A DNA stretch of 64,000 nucleotides from Chitinibacter sp046530675 (GCF_046530675.1 NZ_CP172558.1:1984001-2048000); one strand, 5' to 3'; counted from the stretch's first letter, positions 9,405-19,147 are shown. Numbers and translations: made by a program. Notes: generated from the sequence alone by a model not told the origin.

Positions 9405-9902
9405 ATGCGGCGTGGTGTTTATGCAGGCAGTTTCGACCCGGTGACCAAAGGTCACTTGTGGATGATCGAGCATGGTCTGAACTTATTTGACGAAATGATC
9501 GTTGCCATCGGTGAAAATCCCGACAAAAAATACACCTTCAGTCTGGAAGAACGCCTTTCGATGTTGCGCGAAACGACCAGCCAGATGCCCAATTTGCGGG
9601 TCGAAACATTTGAGAACCGTTTTCTGGTTGACTATGCGCGCGAGCAGGGGGCGCAGTTTATTTTGCGCGGCATTCGTGAAGCCGCCGATTATGAATTCGA
9701 GCGTAAAATGCGCTACGTCAACGCTGATCTGGCGCCGCATATTGATACGATTTTCCTGATGCCGCCAAGGGAAATTGCCGAAATCAGCTCGACAATGGTC
9801 AAGGGTCTCGTTGGCCCGCATGGCTGGGAGGGCATCGTCAAACAGTATGTTCCTGATCCGGTCTTTATGCATTTATTGCAGGGTTATAAAAAAACCAAAT
9901 AA
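9405..9902 (+). CDS. coaD: Phosphopantetheine adenylyltransferase
   Basis: Transfers AMP to 4'-phosphopantetheine in coenzyme A synthesis. The 165-residue product has the N-terminal nucleotidyltransferase motif AGSFDPVTKGH and the substrate loop with ISSTMVKG near the C-terminus. GGAG (9393-9396) selects the ATG at 9405, giving the usual family length; the open frame continues upstream without conservation. It is divergent from the binding-protein gene, and purT follows after 39 bp. Confidence 0.95.
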   Translation: MRRGVYAGSFDPVTKGHLWMIEHGLNLFDEMIVAIGENPDKKYTFSLEERLSMLRETTSQMPNLRVETFENRFLVDYAREQGAQFILRGIREAADYEFERKMRYVNADLAPHIDTIFLMPPREIAEISSTMVKGLVGPHGWEGIVKQYVPDPVFMHLLQGYKKTK

Positions 9903-9941
9903 TGCGCAGGTCAAACCCAAGCGCCATAAAGGAAATCATTC

Positions 9942-11150
9942 ATGAGAATCGGTACTCCGCTGTCTGCTTCTGCCGTTAAAGTCATGCTGCTCGGATGCGG
10001 CGAGTTGGGCAAGGAAGTCATTATTGCGTTGCAACGTCTGGGCGTAGAAGTCATCGGTGTTGACCGCTACGACAATGCGCCGGGCATGCAGGTATCACAT
10101 CGTGCGCATGTGATCGATATGAGCGACGCCAAAGCCCTGCGTGCGCTGGTGGAAGCCGAGCGCCCGCATTTTATCGTGCCGGAAATCGAAGCGATTGCGA
10201 CCGACGAGCTGGTACGGATTGAGTCCGATGGCCTGGCGACGGTGATCCCGACGGCACGTGCGACGCAATTGACGATGAACCGCGAAGGCATCCGCCGTCT
10301 GGCCGCAGAAGAGCTGGACTTGCCGACATCGGCGTACCGCTTTGCCGATTCATTGGCGGATTTGCAGGCGGCCTGTTCCGCAATCGGTTTTCCTTGTCTG
10401 GTCAAACCGGTGATGTCATCGTCGGGCAAAGGCCAGTCTTTGCTCAAATCTGCCGCCGATGTTGAAGCGGCATGGCAATACGCTGCCGCCGGTAGTCGCG
10501 TCGACCATGGCCGGGTGATTGTTGAAGGTTTTGTCGATTTTGAATATGAAATCACGCTGCTCACCGTTCGTTCGCTGGGCGAGGATGGGGAAATCAAAAC
10601 TGCGTTCTGCGCGCCGGTAGGCCATTTGCAAGTGAAGGGCGATTACGTCGAAAGTTGGCAGCCGCAACGCATGAATCCAAAAGCGCTCGAACGCGCGCAG
10701 GAGATCGCCCGCAAAGTGACTGGCGCATTGGGCGGTCGTGGTCTGTTTGGCGTTGAGTTGTTTGTGAAGGGCGACGATGTCTGGTTCTCCGAAGTGAGCC
10801 CACGTCCACATGACACCGGCTTGGTGACCTTGATGAGCCAATATTTCTCCGAGTTCGAGTTGCACGCGCGCGCGATTCTGGGCTTGCCGGTCGATGTGAG
10901 TCAGCGCGAACCGGCCGCCAGCGCGGTGATTTATGGTGGTATGGAGGAAGCGGGTATTGCTTTTGATGGTGTCGCCGCAGCACTCGCCGTTCCGCGCAGC
11001 GATTTGCGCCTGTTTGGCAAGCCCGAAGCGTTTGAGCGCCGCCGCATGGGCGTGGCTCTGGCTGCCGGGCACGATACCGACGTCGCACGAGATCGCGCCA
11101 AGCTGGCAGCGGGTTTGGTGCAGCCCGTTGTCGTTGATGAGGCGGAATAA
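9942..11150 (+). CDS. purT: Formate-dependent phosphoribosylglycinamide formyltransferase
   Basis: ATP-grasp enzyme that formylates GAR with formate and ATP, an alternative to PurN in purine synthesis. The 402 residues (E. coli PurT 392) show the N-terminal LLGCGELGKEV nucleotide-binding segment, the ATP-grasp lid SSSGKGQS and the SEVSPRPHDTG active-site block that separates PurT from PurK. AAAGGA precedes the ATG. It lies 39 bp after coaD and may share its transcript. Confidence 0.95.
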   Translation: MRIGTPLSASAVKVMLLGCGELGKEVIIALQRLGVEVIGVDRYDNAPGMQVSHRAHVIDMSDAKALRALVEAERPHFIVPEIEAIATDELVRIESDGLATVIPTARATQLTMNREGIRRLAAEELDLPTSAYRFADSLADLQAACSAIGFPCLVKPVMSSSGKGQSLLKSAADVEAAWQYAAAGSRVDHGRVIVEGFVDFEYEITLLTVRSLGEDGEIKTAFCAPVGHLQVKGDYVESWQPQRMNPKALERAQEIARKVTGALGGRGLFGVELFVKGDDVWFSEVSPRPHDTGLVTLMSQYFSEFELHARAILGLPVDVSQREPAASAVIYGGMEEAGIAFDGVAAALAVPRSDLRLFGKPEAFERRRMGVALAAGHDTDVARDRAKLAAGLVQPVVVDEAE

Positions 11151-11250
11151 CCATTTAGCTGTAATCGCTGCATTTTGTACCAAAAGCTAACAGGCAAGGC
11201 CGCAGGGGTTTGATACACTGCGGTCTTTGCTTTTTGAAGTTGCGCCACCC

Positions 11251-12195
11251 ATGTCTGATTTAACCAGCTATCGTAATCGCCTCGCCAAAAACGCCCGCCA
11301 CTGGGGCAAATGGGCGCGTCGTCAGGGTTTGCAGTGCTATCGCATTTACGAGCGCGATGTGCCTGAATTTCCGATGATCGTCGATATCTACGGCGATCGA
11401 GTGCATTTGCAGGAATACGATACCGGCTGGATGGAAAGCGACGAAGATTATTCGGCATGGATCGACGAAATTCACGCCGCGACCGCTGAAGTACTCGGCC
11501 TGCCGATCGAGCATGTCTCGCTGAAAATCCGCAAGCGGATGAAAGGGCTGACGCAATACGAGAAAAACGAAGAATCGGGCGAATTTTTTGTCGTTGAAGA
11601 AAACGGTCTGAAATTCGAAGTCAATCTTGACGCTTATCTCGATACCGGCCTGTTTCTCGATCACCGCAATACGCGCAAACGCGTGATGGGCGAGGCGGCG
11701 GGCAAGCGTTTTCTCAATCTGTTCAGCTATACCGGCGCGTTCAGCGTTTACGCGGCTGCAGGCGGCGCGGCCAGTACGCTGACGGTGGATTTGTCGAACA
11801 CGTATCTGGAATGGGCAGGACGTAATTTTGCGCTCAATGGCATGGACCCCGCCAAGCACCAGCGCGTGCGTGCCGACGTGTTCGAGTTTTTGCGTGAGGC
11901 GACGTGCAGCCCGCAAAAATACGATCTGATCGTGATGGACCCACCCAGTTTTTCGAATTCGAAAAAAATGCTCGGCGTACTCGACGTGCAGCGCGATCAC
12001 GCTTATTTGATCGAGTCGTGCATGTCTATGCTCGCACCGGGCGGCGTGCTGTATTTCTCGAATAATCTGCGCAGCTTTGAGCTGGACCCGATGTTTGTCG
12101 GCCGCTGCGAAAATCTGACCGCGCAATCGATTCCGGAAGATTTTAGAAACAAGCGCATTCATCAGTGCTTCCGCTTCGTGAAGAGTGCGGTTTAG
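11251..12195 (+). CDS. SAM-dependent rRNA methyltransferase, RlmK-like
   Basis: 314 residues resembling the C-terminal half of E. coli RlmKL, which makes m7G2069 in 23S rRNA. An N-terminal RNA-binding part (1-130) is followed by a Rossmann methyltransferase with FLNLFSYTGAFSVYAA (SAM motif I), VDLSNTYLEWA (motif II) and MDPPSFSNSKKM (motif IV, DPPxF). The partner RlmL half is not in the window. The start at 11251 (MSDLTSYRN) matches the family N-terminus; the SD is weak. The exact target base is inferred from family resemblance only. Confidence 0.8.
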   Translation: MSDLTSYRNRLAKNARHWGKWARRQGLQCYRIYERDVPEFPMIVDIYGDRVHLQEYDTGWMESDEDYSAWIDEIHAATAEVLGLPIEHVSLKIRKRMKGLTQYEKNEESGEFFVVEENGLKFEVNLDAYLDTGLFLDHRNTRKRVMGEAAGKRFLNLFSYTGAFSVYAAAGGAASTLTVDLSNTYLEWAGRNFALNGMDPAKHQRVRADVFEFLREATCSPQKYDLIVMDPPSFSNSKKMLGVLDVQRDHAYLIESCMSMLAPGGVLYFSNNLRSFELDPMFVGRCENLTAQSIPEDFRNKRIHQCFRFVKSAV

Positions 12196-12229
12196 CAATG
12201 CTGCGCATCCCGTGATAGCGGTTCGGGTG

Positions 12230-12275
12230 GTGCTCGGAATCCTCAGTACTCATGTACATCCGGTTCCTGTGCTCC
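12230..12275. repeat. Intergenic palindromic element with GTAC-TCAT-GTAC core
   Basis: Nested inverted repeats GGAA...TTCC (12236-12239, 12264-12267) around GTAC-TCAT-GTAC (12246-12257), flanked by two direct GTGCTC words. It lies in the 163-bp gap before the exonuclease gene and has no T run. A second GTAC-cored element is at 20301-20375. Confidence 0.4.
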
Positions 12276-12358
12276 AGCCCGTCTGCACCCACTGTGGTGT
12301 TACCGCTCTGACGGGTGCTCGCTATTGTTAAACACGCACTCTTGCTGAAAGATTTTTT

Positions 12359-13798
12359 ATGACTTATCCGTTTTATCCCGCGCCGTTGGTGCTGCTCGAT
12401 CTGGAAACCACCGGTGCCAAGCCGGCGAGTGACCGGATTACCGAAATCGGTCTGGTGCAGATTAATGCCGAAGGTGGGGGTATTGCCAGCTGGAGCAATC
12501 TGGTTAACCCCTGTCAGCCTATACCCCCGTTTATTCAGGAGCTGACTGGCATTGATAATGCCATGGTGGCCGATGCGCCGACTTTTGCGCAGCTGGCCGA
12601 TCAGGTGCTGGAAAAGCTGCAGGGGCGGGTGTTTGTCGCGCACAATGCGCGCTTTGATTACACCTTTTTGCGCAATGAATTTAAGCGCCTAGGTGTGACT
12701 TTTCGCGCCAAAGTGCTGTGTACGGTGCAACTGTCGCGCAAACTTTACCCGGATGAATTCAAGCACAGCCTTGATGCGCTGATTGCACGGCATGGGCTGC
12801 AATATCATGGCGAGCGACATCGTGCGCTGACCGATGCCGAGCTGATTTACCAGTTTTTAAATGCAGCGGTGCAAGATTTGGGCGCTGCGTGCGTGCACGA
12901 AGCGATTGACGAGCTGATTCGCCCGCCCGCTTTGCCACCGCACATTGATGAAAAAATCATCGACGATCTGCCCGATACCGCCGGTGTGTATATTTTTTAT
13001 GGCGAGAATGACGAAGCGCTGTTTGTCGGTAGCAATAGCAATTTGCGCCGCCGCGTGTTGCAGCACTTTGGCAAACACGCGAGCGCGCAAGACGGGCAAG
13101 CAGCGATGCTGGCTTTGGCGCTGCGCCGGATAGACTGGATCGAAACGTCGGGCGATCTGGGCTCGGCCTTGCTCGAACGCCAATTGCTCAGCCAGTTGCG
13201 TCCCCGGTTTAATCCATCGACACGCGGCAAAGTCGATCAGACGCAATCGGTGTGGGAAATCGTGTTGCCCGAGCCGGATTGCGATGGAATTGATGTTCCG
13301 CTGCAGCCAAAACTGATTCCTTTGAGCGAGATCGCCAATGCGAAGGGCGATTTATTCGGCCCGTTTCGCGGCGCGCGCGAAGCGCAGAATGCGCTTAATC
13401 GCATCATTAAAGGGCAGGGGCTGTGCCGCCAAATTTTGGGACTAGAAAAACCACGCAAGGGTCCGACTATCTGCCCATGCAGCGCACTTTCGCAAGGCGA
13501 ATGTCGTGGCGCTTGCGTGGGTCGCGAGCCAATCAGCATGCATAATGCGCGGCTGCTCTCTGCTTTGAGCAAGCACAAGCTCGCCGACTGGCCATATACA
13601 GGCGCAATTGCCATTGCCGAAGGGCCTGATTGGGCACAAGTGCTGCATGTGTTTGATCAATGGGTATACCTGGGGCAGGTAAGTGCTCGGGGTGAGCTAT
13701 TGGATTTGCTTGCAGGTATATACCCTGCCTATGATCTGGATATGGCCAAGCTGATCCGCAGCGAAATTAAAAAACATGCTGTCCAGCTGATTGTCTGA
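12359..13798 (+). CDS. DnaQ-like 3'-5' exonuclease fused to a UvrC-type GIY-YIG domain
   Basis: 479 residues in two nuclease modules. Residues 10-175 form a DEDDh exonuclease: DLETTG (ExoI), HNARFDYTFL (ExoII) and HRALTDAEL (ExoIII). Residues 200-290 form a GIY-YIG nuclease like that of UvrC/Cho, with GVYIFYG, LFVGSNSNLRRRV and LLERQLLSQLRPRFN. The remaining 190 residues include a Cys cluster (CPCSALSQGECRGAC). Similar fusions are annotated as DNA polymerase III epsilon-like or Cho-like repair proteins; a role in DNA repair is inferred. The only SD-like sequence is GAAAG. It stands alone, with no operon partner. Confidence 0.8.
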   Translation: MTYPFYPAPLVLLDLETTGAKPASDRITEIGLVQINAEGGGIASWSNLVNPCQPIPPFIQELTGIDNAMVADAPTFAQLADQVLEKLQGRVFVAHNARFDYTFLRNEFKRLGVTFRAKVLCTVQLSRKLYPDEFKHSLDALIARHGLQYHGERHRALTDAELIYQFLNAAVQDLGAACVHEAIDELIRPPALPPHIDEKIIDDLPDTAGVYIFYGENDEALFVGSNSNLRRRVLQHFGKHASAQDGQAAMLALALRRIDWIETSGDLGSALLERQLLSQLRPRFNPSTRGKVDQTQSVWEIVLPEPDCDGIDVPLQPKLIPLSEIANAKGDLFGPFRGAREAQNALNRIIKGQGLCRQILGLEKPRKGPTICPCSALSQGECRGACVGREPISMHNARLLSALSKHKLADWPYTGAIAIAEGPDWAQVLHVFDQWVYLGQVSARGELLDLLAGIYPAYDLDMAKLIRSEIKKHAVQLIV

Positions 13799-13947
13799 AA
13801 CTCAATGGATACACAGTTGTTGCTTGCTTTCTACCGCTTGTAATCATTCTTTCGCTTTTTGTTGCGGTGTCTTGCAAAATGCGGGTCTCGAGTTGAATCA
13901 TGATCCGCTTGTGGCGTGGTTCAAACTAGCCCCATTCTGGAGAGCAT

Positions 13948-14847
13948 ATGTTGGATTTCGGGCAGATTCAGTCGATTTTGAAGGCTTTGCCGGATCCCGT
14001 TTTTATTTTGACTCGCAGCGGGCGCTATGCCGCCATTTTTGGCGGTATCGACACGCGGTATTACCACGATGGTAGCCATTTGGTCGGCCAGTCGATGTCG
14101 GATGTGCTGGCCGATGAAAAAACGGCCTGGTTTTTGCAGGTGATTGAATCTGCTCTGGCACGGCGTTCTTTAGTGGTTGTTGAATATGCGCTGTCCGGGC
14201 GCGATATCAAAGGGCTTCCCGACGAGGGACCTGTCAGCGAAATCTGGTTTGAAGGACGAGTGCAAGCGCTTGATTTTCAGGTCGATGGCGAAGATGCGGT
14301 GATCTGGGTCGCCAGCAATATTTCGCAGCGGCATGATCTTGAGGTGCAGCTGCGCCAGCAAAGCGAGACCGACCCGCTGACCGGCTTATCAAACCGGCGG
14401 CATATGACGGCCGTGCTGCAGGAGTATCTGGATGTGTTTCTGCGCTACGGTTCGCCCTTGTCGGTGCTGATTTTTGATGTTGACCATTTCAAAACGATCA
14501 ACGATAACTTTGGCCATGATGCAGGGGACAAGGTGCTGGTCGAGATCGCTGCGGTATGTCGGCGTGAGTTGCGCAATACCGATGTTTCATTGCGCTTTGG
14601 CGGCGATGAGTTCGTGATTCTGATGTCGCACACGACGCCGGATGTGGCGATCAAACTGGCCGAGCGGTTACGCAGCCAGATTGAGATGGCGCTGCATGAA
14701 CTGCTGGTGGGTTTGAGTGTCACCATTAGCGGGGGCTTGAGTGCATTAGCGCAGTCCGATACGGGGACGGACGACGTGCTCAAGCGGGCGGATGCTGCAC
14801 TTTATCAGGCCAAAAGATTGGGGCGTAACCGGGTTATTTCGGCTTAA
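13948..14847 (+). CDS. Diguanylate cyclase with N-terminal PAS domain
   Basis: Predicted to make cyclic di-GMP from GTP. Residues 5-130 look like a PAS sensor; 140-299 are a GGDEF domain with an intact active site GGDEF (218-222) and DVDHFKTIND upstream. The inhibitory I-site RxxD is present (RNTD, 209-212), so product inhibition is likely. No transmembrane segment or signal peptide is visible, so the sensor is cytoplasmic. GGAGAG precedes the ATG. A bidirectional terminator follows and the next gene is convergent. Confidence 0.92.
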   Translation: MLDFGQIQSILKALPDPVFILTRSGRYAAIFGGIDTRYYHDGSHLVGQSMSDVLADEKTAWFLQVIESALARRSLVVVEYALSGRDIKGLPDEGPVSEIWFEGRVQALDFQVDGEDAVIWVASNISQRHDLEVQLRQQSETDPLTGLSNRRHMTAVLQEYLDVFLRYGSPLSVLIFDVDHFKTINDNFGHDAGDKVLVEIAAVCRRELRNTDVSLRFGGDEFVILMSHTTPDVAIKLAERLRSQIEMALHELLVGLSVTISGGLSALAQSDTGTDDVLKRADAALYQAKRLGRNRVISA

Positions 14848-14852
14848 CAGTG

Positions 14853-14879
14853 AAAAACGGCGCAATCTGCGCCGTTTTT
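14853..14879. terminator. Bidirectional terminator
   Basis: AAAAACGGCGCA, loop ATC, TGCGCCGTTTTT, between the convergent diguanylate cyclase and PIG-L genes. Confidence 0.9.
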
Positions 14880-14897
14880 GTTTGGACTTGAGTCCGT

Positions 14898-15758
14898 TTA
14901 AACCGCCAGAACTGCTTTGATATCGTCGCTTTCACCGATGGTGAATTTCTGAGTGGTCGCAACGAGTGCCGAGCCATCGAATCGACCAACGTGGTAGATC
15001 GTGCCGAACGAGAAAGTCGGCGCTGCAGCACCCTGGCCGCCGCAGACTTCGGCACCACGACGAACATTGTCGGCCATATAGCCGGGCAGACGCAGATGAT
15101 ATGGGTTGCGGCGAACTTCTTCGACGTGGCAGGCCAGCGCGGCGATCAGATCGGCGGTGTCTTGCTGATTGGTCGCGATCAGTGCATTCGGTGCTTCCAT
15201 CTGGCGCCAGAATTCGCTTTGCACCAGCACGCAGGCATGGTTTGCGGCTTTGAGCGCATCAACGATCAGATAATGCGTGCCAATGTGTGCCGAATGGTAG
15301 TCATTGTCGTGCGGGCAAACGACGACTGCCGGTTGGTGTTCGCGAATGATTTTGGCAATCACGGCGACTTTTTCAGCCCAGGCAGCCGGATCTTCACTGC
15401 GAGTTTTGGTCGTTACCGACATCAGACCGCCGGGAATGGTTTCGAGCAGACCCCAGCCCAGATAATCACAGGCATTTTTAACTTCAACCCAGCGCTCAGG
15501 CTGGCGTTTTGCGTTGGAACCCTGGGTTACTGCGACATTAATGATTTTAAAGCCGGCTTCACGACCCAAACGCAGCGGCAGTGCGCCGATAATGCATTCG
15601 TCATCGGGATGCGGCGCAAAAATCATCGCGACCGGTGCATCGGCAGCAACCGGACGGGCTGCACTGCCGAGCGTGCTCAAATCACCAAACAGCGGCGCAT
15701 CTTGTTTTTGTAATAACTCGTGATGAGCCTTGACGAGTGCGAGGTAAGGGTTGCTCAT
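14898..15758 (-). CDS. PIG-L (LmbE-like) family deacetylase
   Basis: 286-residue zinc-dependent deacetylase. APHPDDE (His50, Asp53) is the first zinc motif and HSAHIGTH supplies the third ligand. The family removes acetyl groups from N-acetylglucosaminyl compounds, including diacetylchitobiose in some archaea, which would suit a chitin user, but the substrate here is inferred. No signal peptide is seen, so it is cytoplasmic. AAGGAGC precedes the ATG. It is divergent from the DUF475 gene across 228 bp. Confidence 0.85.
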   Translation of the reverse strand: MSNPYLALVKAHHELLQKQDAPLFGDLSTLGSAARPVAADAPVAMIFAPHPDDECIIGALPLRLGREAGFKIINVAVTQGSNAKRQPERWVEVKNACDYLGWGLLETIPGGLMSVTTKTRSEDPAAWAEKVAVIAKIIREHQPAVVVCPHDNDYHSAHIGTHYLIVDALKAANHACVLVQSEFWRQMEAPNALIATNQQDTADLIAALACHVEEVRRNPYHLRLPGYMADNVRRGAEVCGGQGAAAPTFSFGTIYHVGRFDGSALVATTQKFTIGESDDIKAVLAV

Positions 15759-15986
15759 TGCCGCTCCTTCTTAAAAGTCTTAAACAGGGGAAAAATGTCG
15801 CTCGAAGAGGGTTGCCAGAGCCGTCGTGATCGGGCGTAAGCTTAGGCAAGAGAGTATAGGCCGATCAGATGAGCTGACCAAGTGCTTTTCGTTGATACCC
15901 AGGATGAGGTCAACTTATTGGCGGGTTTGCGTCATAATGACGGCACTTTTTTTCGAAAGGCATTTTGCCAAGGGATCTACGCTGCA

Positions 15987-17036
15987 ATGCGCTATTTTTA
16001 TTCTTCTTTTGTGGTGACGATTCTCGGTCTGATCGGTGCCTGGCTGCTCGCGGGCTGGGGCGGGCTGTGGATTGCATTCAATCTGGCTTTGCTCGAGACC
16101 AGTTTGAGTTTCGATAATGCTGTCGTTAATGCCTCGGTGCTTAAAAGCTGGGACGAAAAGTGGCGCAAACGCTTCTTGCTGTGGGGAATGCTGATCGCGG
16201 TGTTTGGGATGCGCGTGGTGTTTCCGCTGGTGATTGTCGCGGTGATCGCCGGAATGGCGCCGATGCCGGGGCCTGTGGCTTTGTTTGATTATTTCAATAG
16301 CGGTGCTTGGCCAGTGAACGACGTGCTGTCGTTGGCGATTGTCGAGCCGGATCGCTACGCGGCGATTCTGACCTCGGCGCATATCGAAGTGACGGCATTT
16401 GGTGGTGCGTTCTTGCTGCTGGTTTTTCTGAATTTCTTTATTGATTACGAAAAAGAAACGCATTGGTTGGGGCCTCTGGAGCACCTGCTTGCCAAACTGG
16501 GCAAGCTGGAAATGGCCGCAGTCATTTTGAGTCTGGTGATCTTGCTATTGATGTCTGCGGCTTTGCCGACAGCCGAAGCATTACGCTTTCTGAATGCCGG
16601 CGTGTGGGGCGTGGTGGTGTTTGTTTTGGTCGATGGACTGGGTGATTTGATCGGTGACGAAGGTGCGACGGCGAAAACCGGCATGGCCGGGTTTATTTAC
16701 CTGGAAATTCTGGATGCTTCATTCTCGTTTGACGGTGTGCTCGGTGCATTTGCACTGACCAAAAGCATTTTCCTGATTGCAATCGGTCTGGGTATTGGTG
16801 CGATGTTCGTGCGTAGCTTTACGCTGATGCTGGTCGAGAAAGAAACGCTCAATGCTTTTAAATATCTCGAGCATGGCGCATTTTGGGCCATCGGCGCTTT
16901 GGCTATGGTCATGCTGCTGGCGGCACGGTTTCATATTCCGGAAGCCATTACCGGTGGGGTGGCAGCGGTACTGATTATTATTGCTGCGATGCATTCATGG
17001 CTTATTCGTGATCGTGTTAGGGGTATGTCTTTGTAG
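15987..17036 (+). CDS. DUF475 (TerC-superfamily-like) integral membrane protein
   Basis: 349 residues with about nine hydrophobic segments and repeated acidic motifs inside membrane helices (LLETSLSFDNAVVNA near residue 35 and ILDASFSFDGVLGA near residue 245). That E/D-S-x-S-F-D pattern is shared with TerC-type proteins linked to metal export. I placed the start at 15987 (MRYFYSSFV), which has AAGGGA upstream and begins just before the first helix; an in-frame ATG 105 bases earlier is less likely. Function is not established. A true TerC/Alx-like protein lies 2 kb away beyond fimV. Confidence 0.8.
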   Translation: MRYFYSSFVVTILGLIGAWLLAGWGGLWIAFNLALLETSLSFDNAVVNASVLKSWDEKWRKRFLLWGMLIAVFGMRVVFPLVIVAVIAGMAPMPGPVALFDYFNSGAWPVNDVLSLAIVEPDRYAAILTSAHIEVTAFGGAFLLLVFLNFFIDYEKETHWLGPLEHLLAKLGKLEMAAVILSLVILLLMSAALPTAEALRFLNAGVWGVVVFVLVDGLGDLIGDEGATAKTGMAGFIYLEILDASFSFDGVLGAFALTKSIFLIAIGLGIGAMFVRSFTLMLVEKETLNAFKYLEHGAFWAIGALAMVMLLAARFHIPEAITGGVAAVLIIIAAMHSWLIRDRVRGMSL

Positions 17037-17100
17037 GCTTTATTTATAAAAGCTTTTGGTGGTATACCCTTTGTTTTGTTCTGTGGCTCGGGTAAAGGAG

Positions 17101-17129
17101 ATAGCGGCTGTTTGGCCGCTATTTTTTTT
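17101..17129 (+). terminator. Rho-independent terminator after DUF475 gene
   Basis: ATAGCGGC (17101-17108), six-base loop, GCCGCTAT (17115-17122), then a T run. Confidence 0.85.
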
Positions 17130-17263
17130 ATTGATTAAATATCAGTCTTTTCTGATTTTATTTGTGACACGACTTTAAGTTTGGCTTTTGGTATATGTCA
17201 GCTAAAAACAAATAGACGCTGCTTGATTGAACTTACGTCTATTTCCAATTCAGGTTGACTCCG

Positions 17264-19147
17264 ATGAAAAAAAGCCTCGCTCCTTTTATGCTCGCTCCAC
17301 TGGCTTTGCTGTTGTCACTCAATGGCGCCCACGCCATGACACTGGGTGAGGTGCAGCTTAAGTCTTTTCTGGGGCAACGTTTTAAAGCGGATATTCCTTT
17401 CCGTCTCAATGGTGAAGAGCGCTTGCTGGAGGATTGCTACCAGATCCGGCCAGTCAGCAGCGACGTGGCTTATATCGGTGCAACGAGCATTCAGCTTTTG
17501 CCACGTGGCGATGGATCTTCTGGCATATTACGTGTGACATCCGGTTCGCTGGCCGAAGAGCCCATCATGGGCTTTGCGCTCAATATTGAGTGCGATGGTG
17601 TCAGCCTGACCCGGGAATTTACCGTTTTTCTGGATCCGCCTCCGGTCATTGAGGCACCGGTCACGAGTCAAAAAAAAACTAGTTTTTTAACCGAAGCAGC
17701 GCCTGCAGCTAAAAAAATCCCCAGCCTGATCACCCAGCAAGAGACGACGCTGGAGCGAATTGCCGGACGATATTTTCCGGCCAGCTCGCCCTTGTATTCC
17801 CGCTATCTGACCCGCTTGAAACGCAGCAATCCCGAGCTGGTTGACGCCGAAATTCCGGCGGGCAGCGAAGTGTATCTGCCGCCACGACCGGTGGCCAAAA
17901 AGCCGGCCGCTAAAGTGGTTCATCCCCAGTTGGCCGCAACGCAAACCACTCCCCCCGCTCCGGCATCGTCGGGACAAGAGCAGGGTCGGCTGCGTCTCGA
18001 GGGGGCTGATAGCCAGATTGTGTCTCCGCCGCCTGCATCACTCCAGAACAATCCAGAGGCCTATATTAAGGAACTGGAAAACAAAATTGCCGAGTTGGGG
18101 CAGTTGCGGCAACGCTTGCAACTGGAGATCGAGGCACTGGACCGGCGGATGGCACTCAATGCCCAGGCAATGAACACTGTAGCCAGTGCAGCGCAGACCG
18201 CTGTCGTGACCAGTGCTCCGCTACTGGCGAGCCCTGTTGCCAGCGTAACCGTGGTTCCAGCTCCGGTTGTGAAAGAAGGGGACGCGAGTTCGGTCAAGCG
18301 CACTGTGGCTCAAACAAGCAACTGGCAATGGCCGCTGGTGATCGGTTTGTTCGGTTTGGGTGCGGGTATCTGGTGGTGGCGGCGCAATGGCGACCAAGAA
18401 TCGAGCGACGAACATGTTCCCAGTAGCGTTCTGAGTGCATTGAAAACGAGTTATGCACCTCGACCAGCATCGCCAGCGACGGAACAATCGCTGATGAAGC
18501 AATTGAATACCGGGATTGAAGTGCGCGATGTTGAAGCCAACAGCCTTGATCAGGCGCAATACTATATGGCGCATGGCGATACGCTGCGAGCTATCGAGAT
18601 GATGCAACAATTGATTGAAGCTGATCCGCAGGACGTCGAGCGCTGGTTGATGCTATTCCGTGTTTATCGCCAGCAGGGAATGAAAAGTGATTACGTCCAG
18701 CTGGCAAAAAAATTCCGCGCGCAGACGCCGCCGCTTGATGAGGACGACTGGGAGCTGGTGCGCAGTATCGGATATAAACTCGATCCAGAGCACCCATTGT
18801 TTGCCAAGGCAGTTAAACCGCAAGAACGCGTTGTTGATGAAATTGACGTCGAGTTGCAAGGTCTGGCTGAGGCCGGGCGACCTTTTGGATTGAAAGCCGA
18901 GTCGACATCCACAAATCAAGCCAAGCAGGGCGAGGCCAGTGAAGTCGATCTGCTGCAGGCTTTTCAAGCCCCGGTTCATCCCCGAGCTGCACATAAAACG
19001 GCGGCCCCTTTGCGTGATGAGATCGAGCCTGATCTGACGATTCCGGCATCCCATGTGCTTAACGATCAGGTGGAACTCTCGCCGCTGGATGAACTGGAGT
19101 TTGACGTTAAAGAAATCCGCTTTGACGATGACAAAAAGCCGGATTAG
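17264..19147 (+). CDS. fimV: FimV-like polar protein
   Basis: FimV family proteins localise to the pole, bind peptidoglycan and promote type IV pilus assembly and chemosensory polarity. The 627-residue product has a signal peptide (1-24, ending NGAHA), the FimV N-terminal domain starting MTLGEVQLKSFLGQ, a LysM-like segment (about 150-210), a Pro/Ala-rich stretch, a short coiled-coil (about 268-300), a transmembrane helix (about 352-374, WPLVIGLFGLGAGIWW) and a cytoplasmic TPR-like part. It is shorter than Pseudomonas FimV (over 900 residues), mainly in the acidic cytoplasmic region. The ATG at 17264 has AGG upstream; a TTG three codons earlier is possible. Confidence 0.88.
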   Translation: MKKSLAPFMLAPLALLLSLNGAHAMTLGEVQLKSFLGQRFKADIPFRLNGEERLLEDCYQIRPVSSDVAYIGATSIQLLPRGDGSSGILRVTSGSLAEEPIMGFALNIECDGVSLTREFTVFLDPPPVIEAPVTSQKKTSFLTEAAPAAKKIPSLITQQETTLERIAGRYFPASSPLYSRYLTRLKRSNPELVDAEIPAGSEVYLPPRPVAKKPAAKVVHPQLAATQTTPPAPASSGQEQGRLRLEGADSQIVSPPPASLQNNPEAYIKELENKIAELGQLRQRLQLEIEALDRRMALNAQAMNTVASAAQTAVVTSAPLLASPVASVTVVPAPVVKEGDASSVKRTVAQTSNWQWPLVIGLFGLGAGIWWWRRNGDQESSDEHVPSSVLSALKTSYAPRPASPATEQSLMKQLNTGIEVRDVEANSLDQAQYYMAHGDTLRAIEMMQQLIEADPQDVERWLMLFRVYRQQGMKSDYVQLAKKFRAQTPPLDEDDWELVRSIGYKLDPEHPLFAKAVKPQERVVDEIDVELQGLAEAGRPFGLKAESTSTNQAKQGEASEVDLLQAFQAPVHPRAAHKTAAPLRDEIEPDLTIPASHVLNDQVELSPLDELEFDVKEIRFDDDKKPD

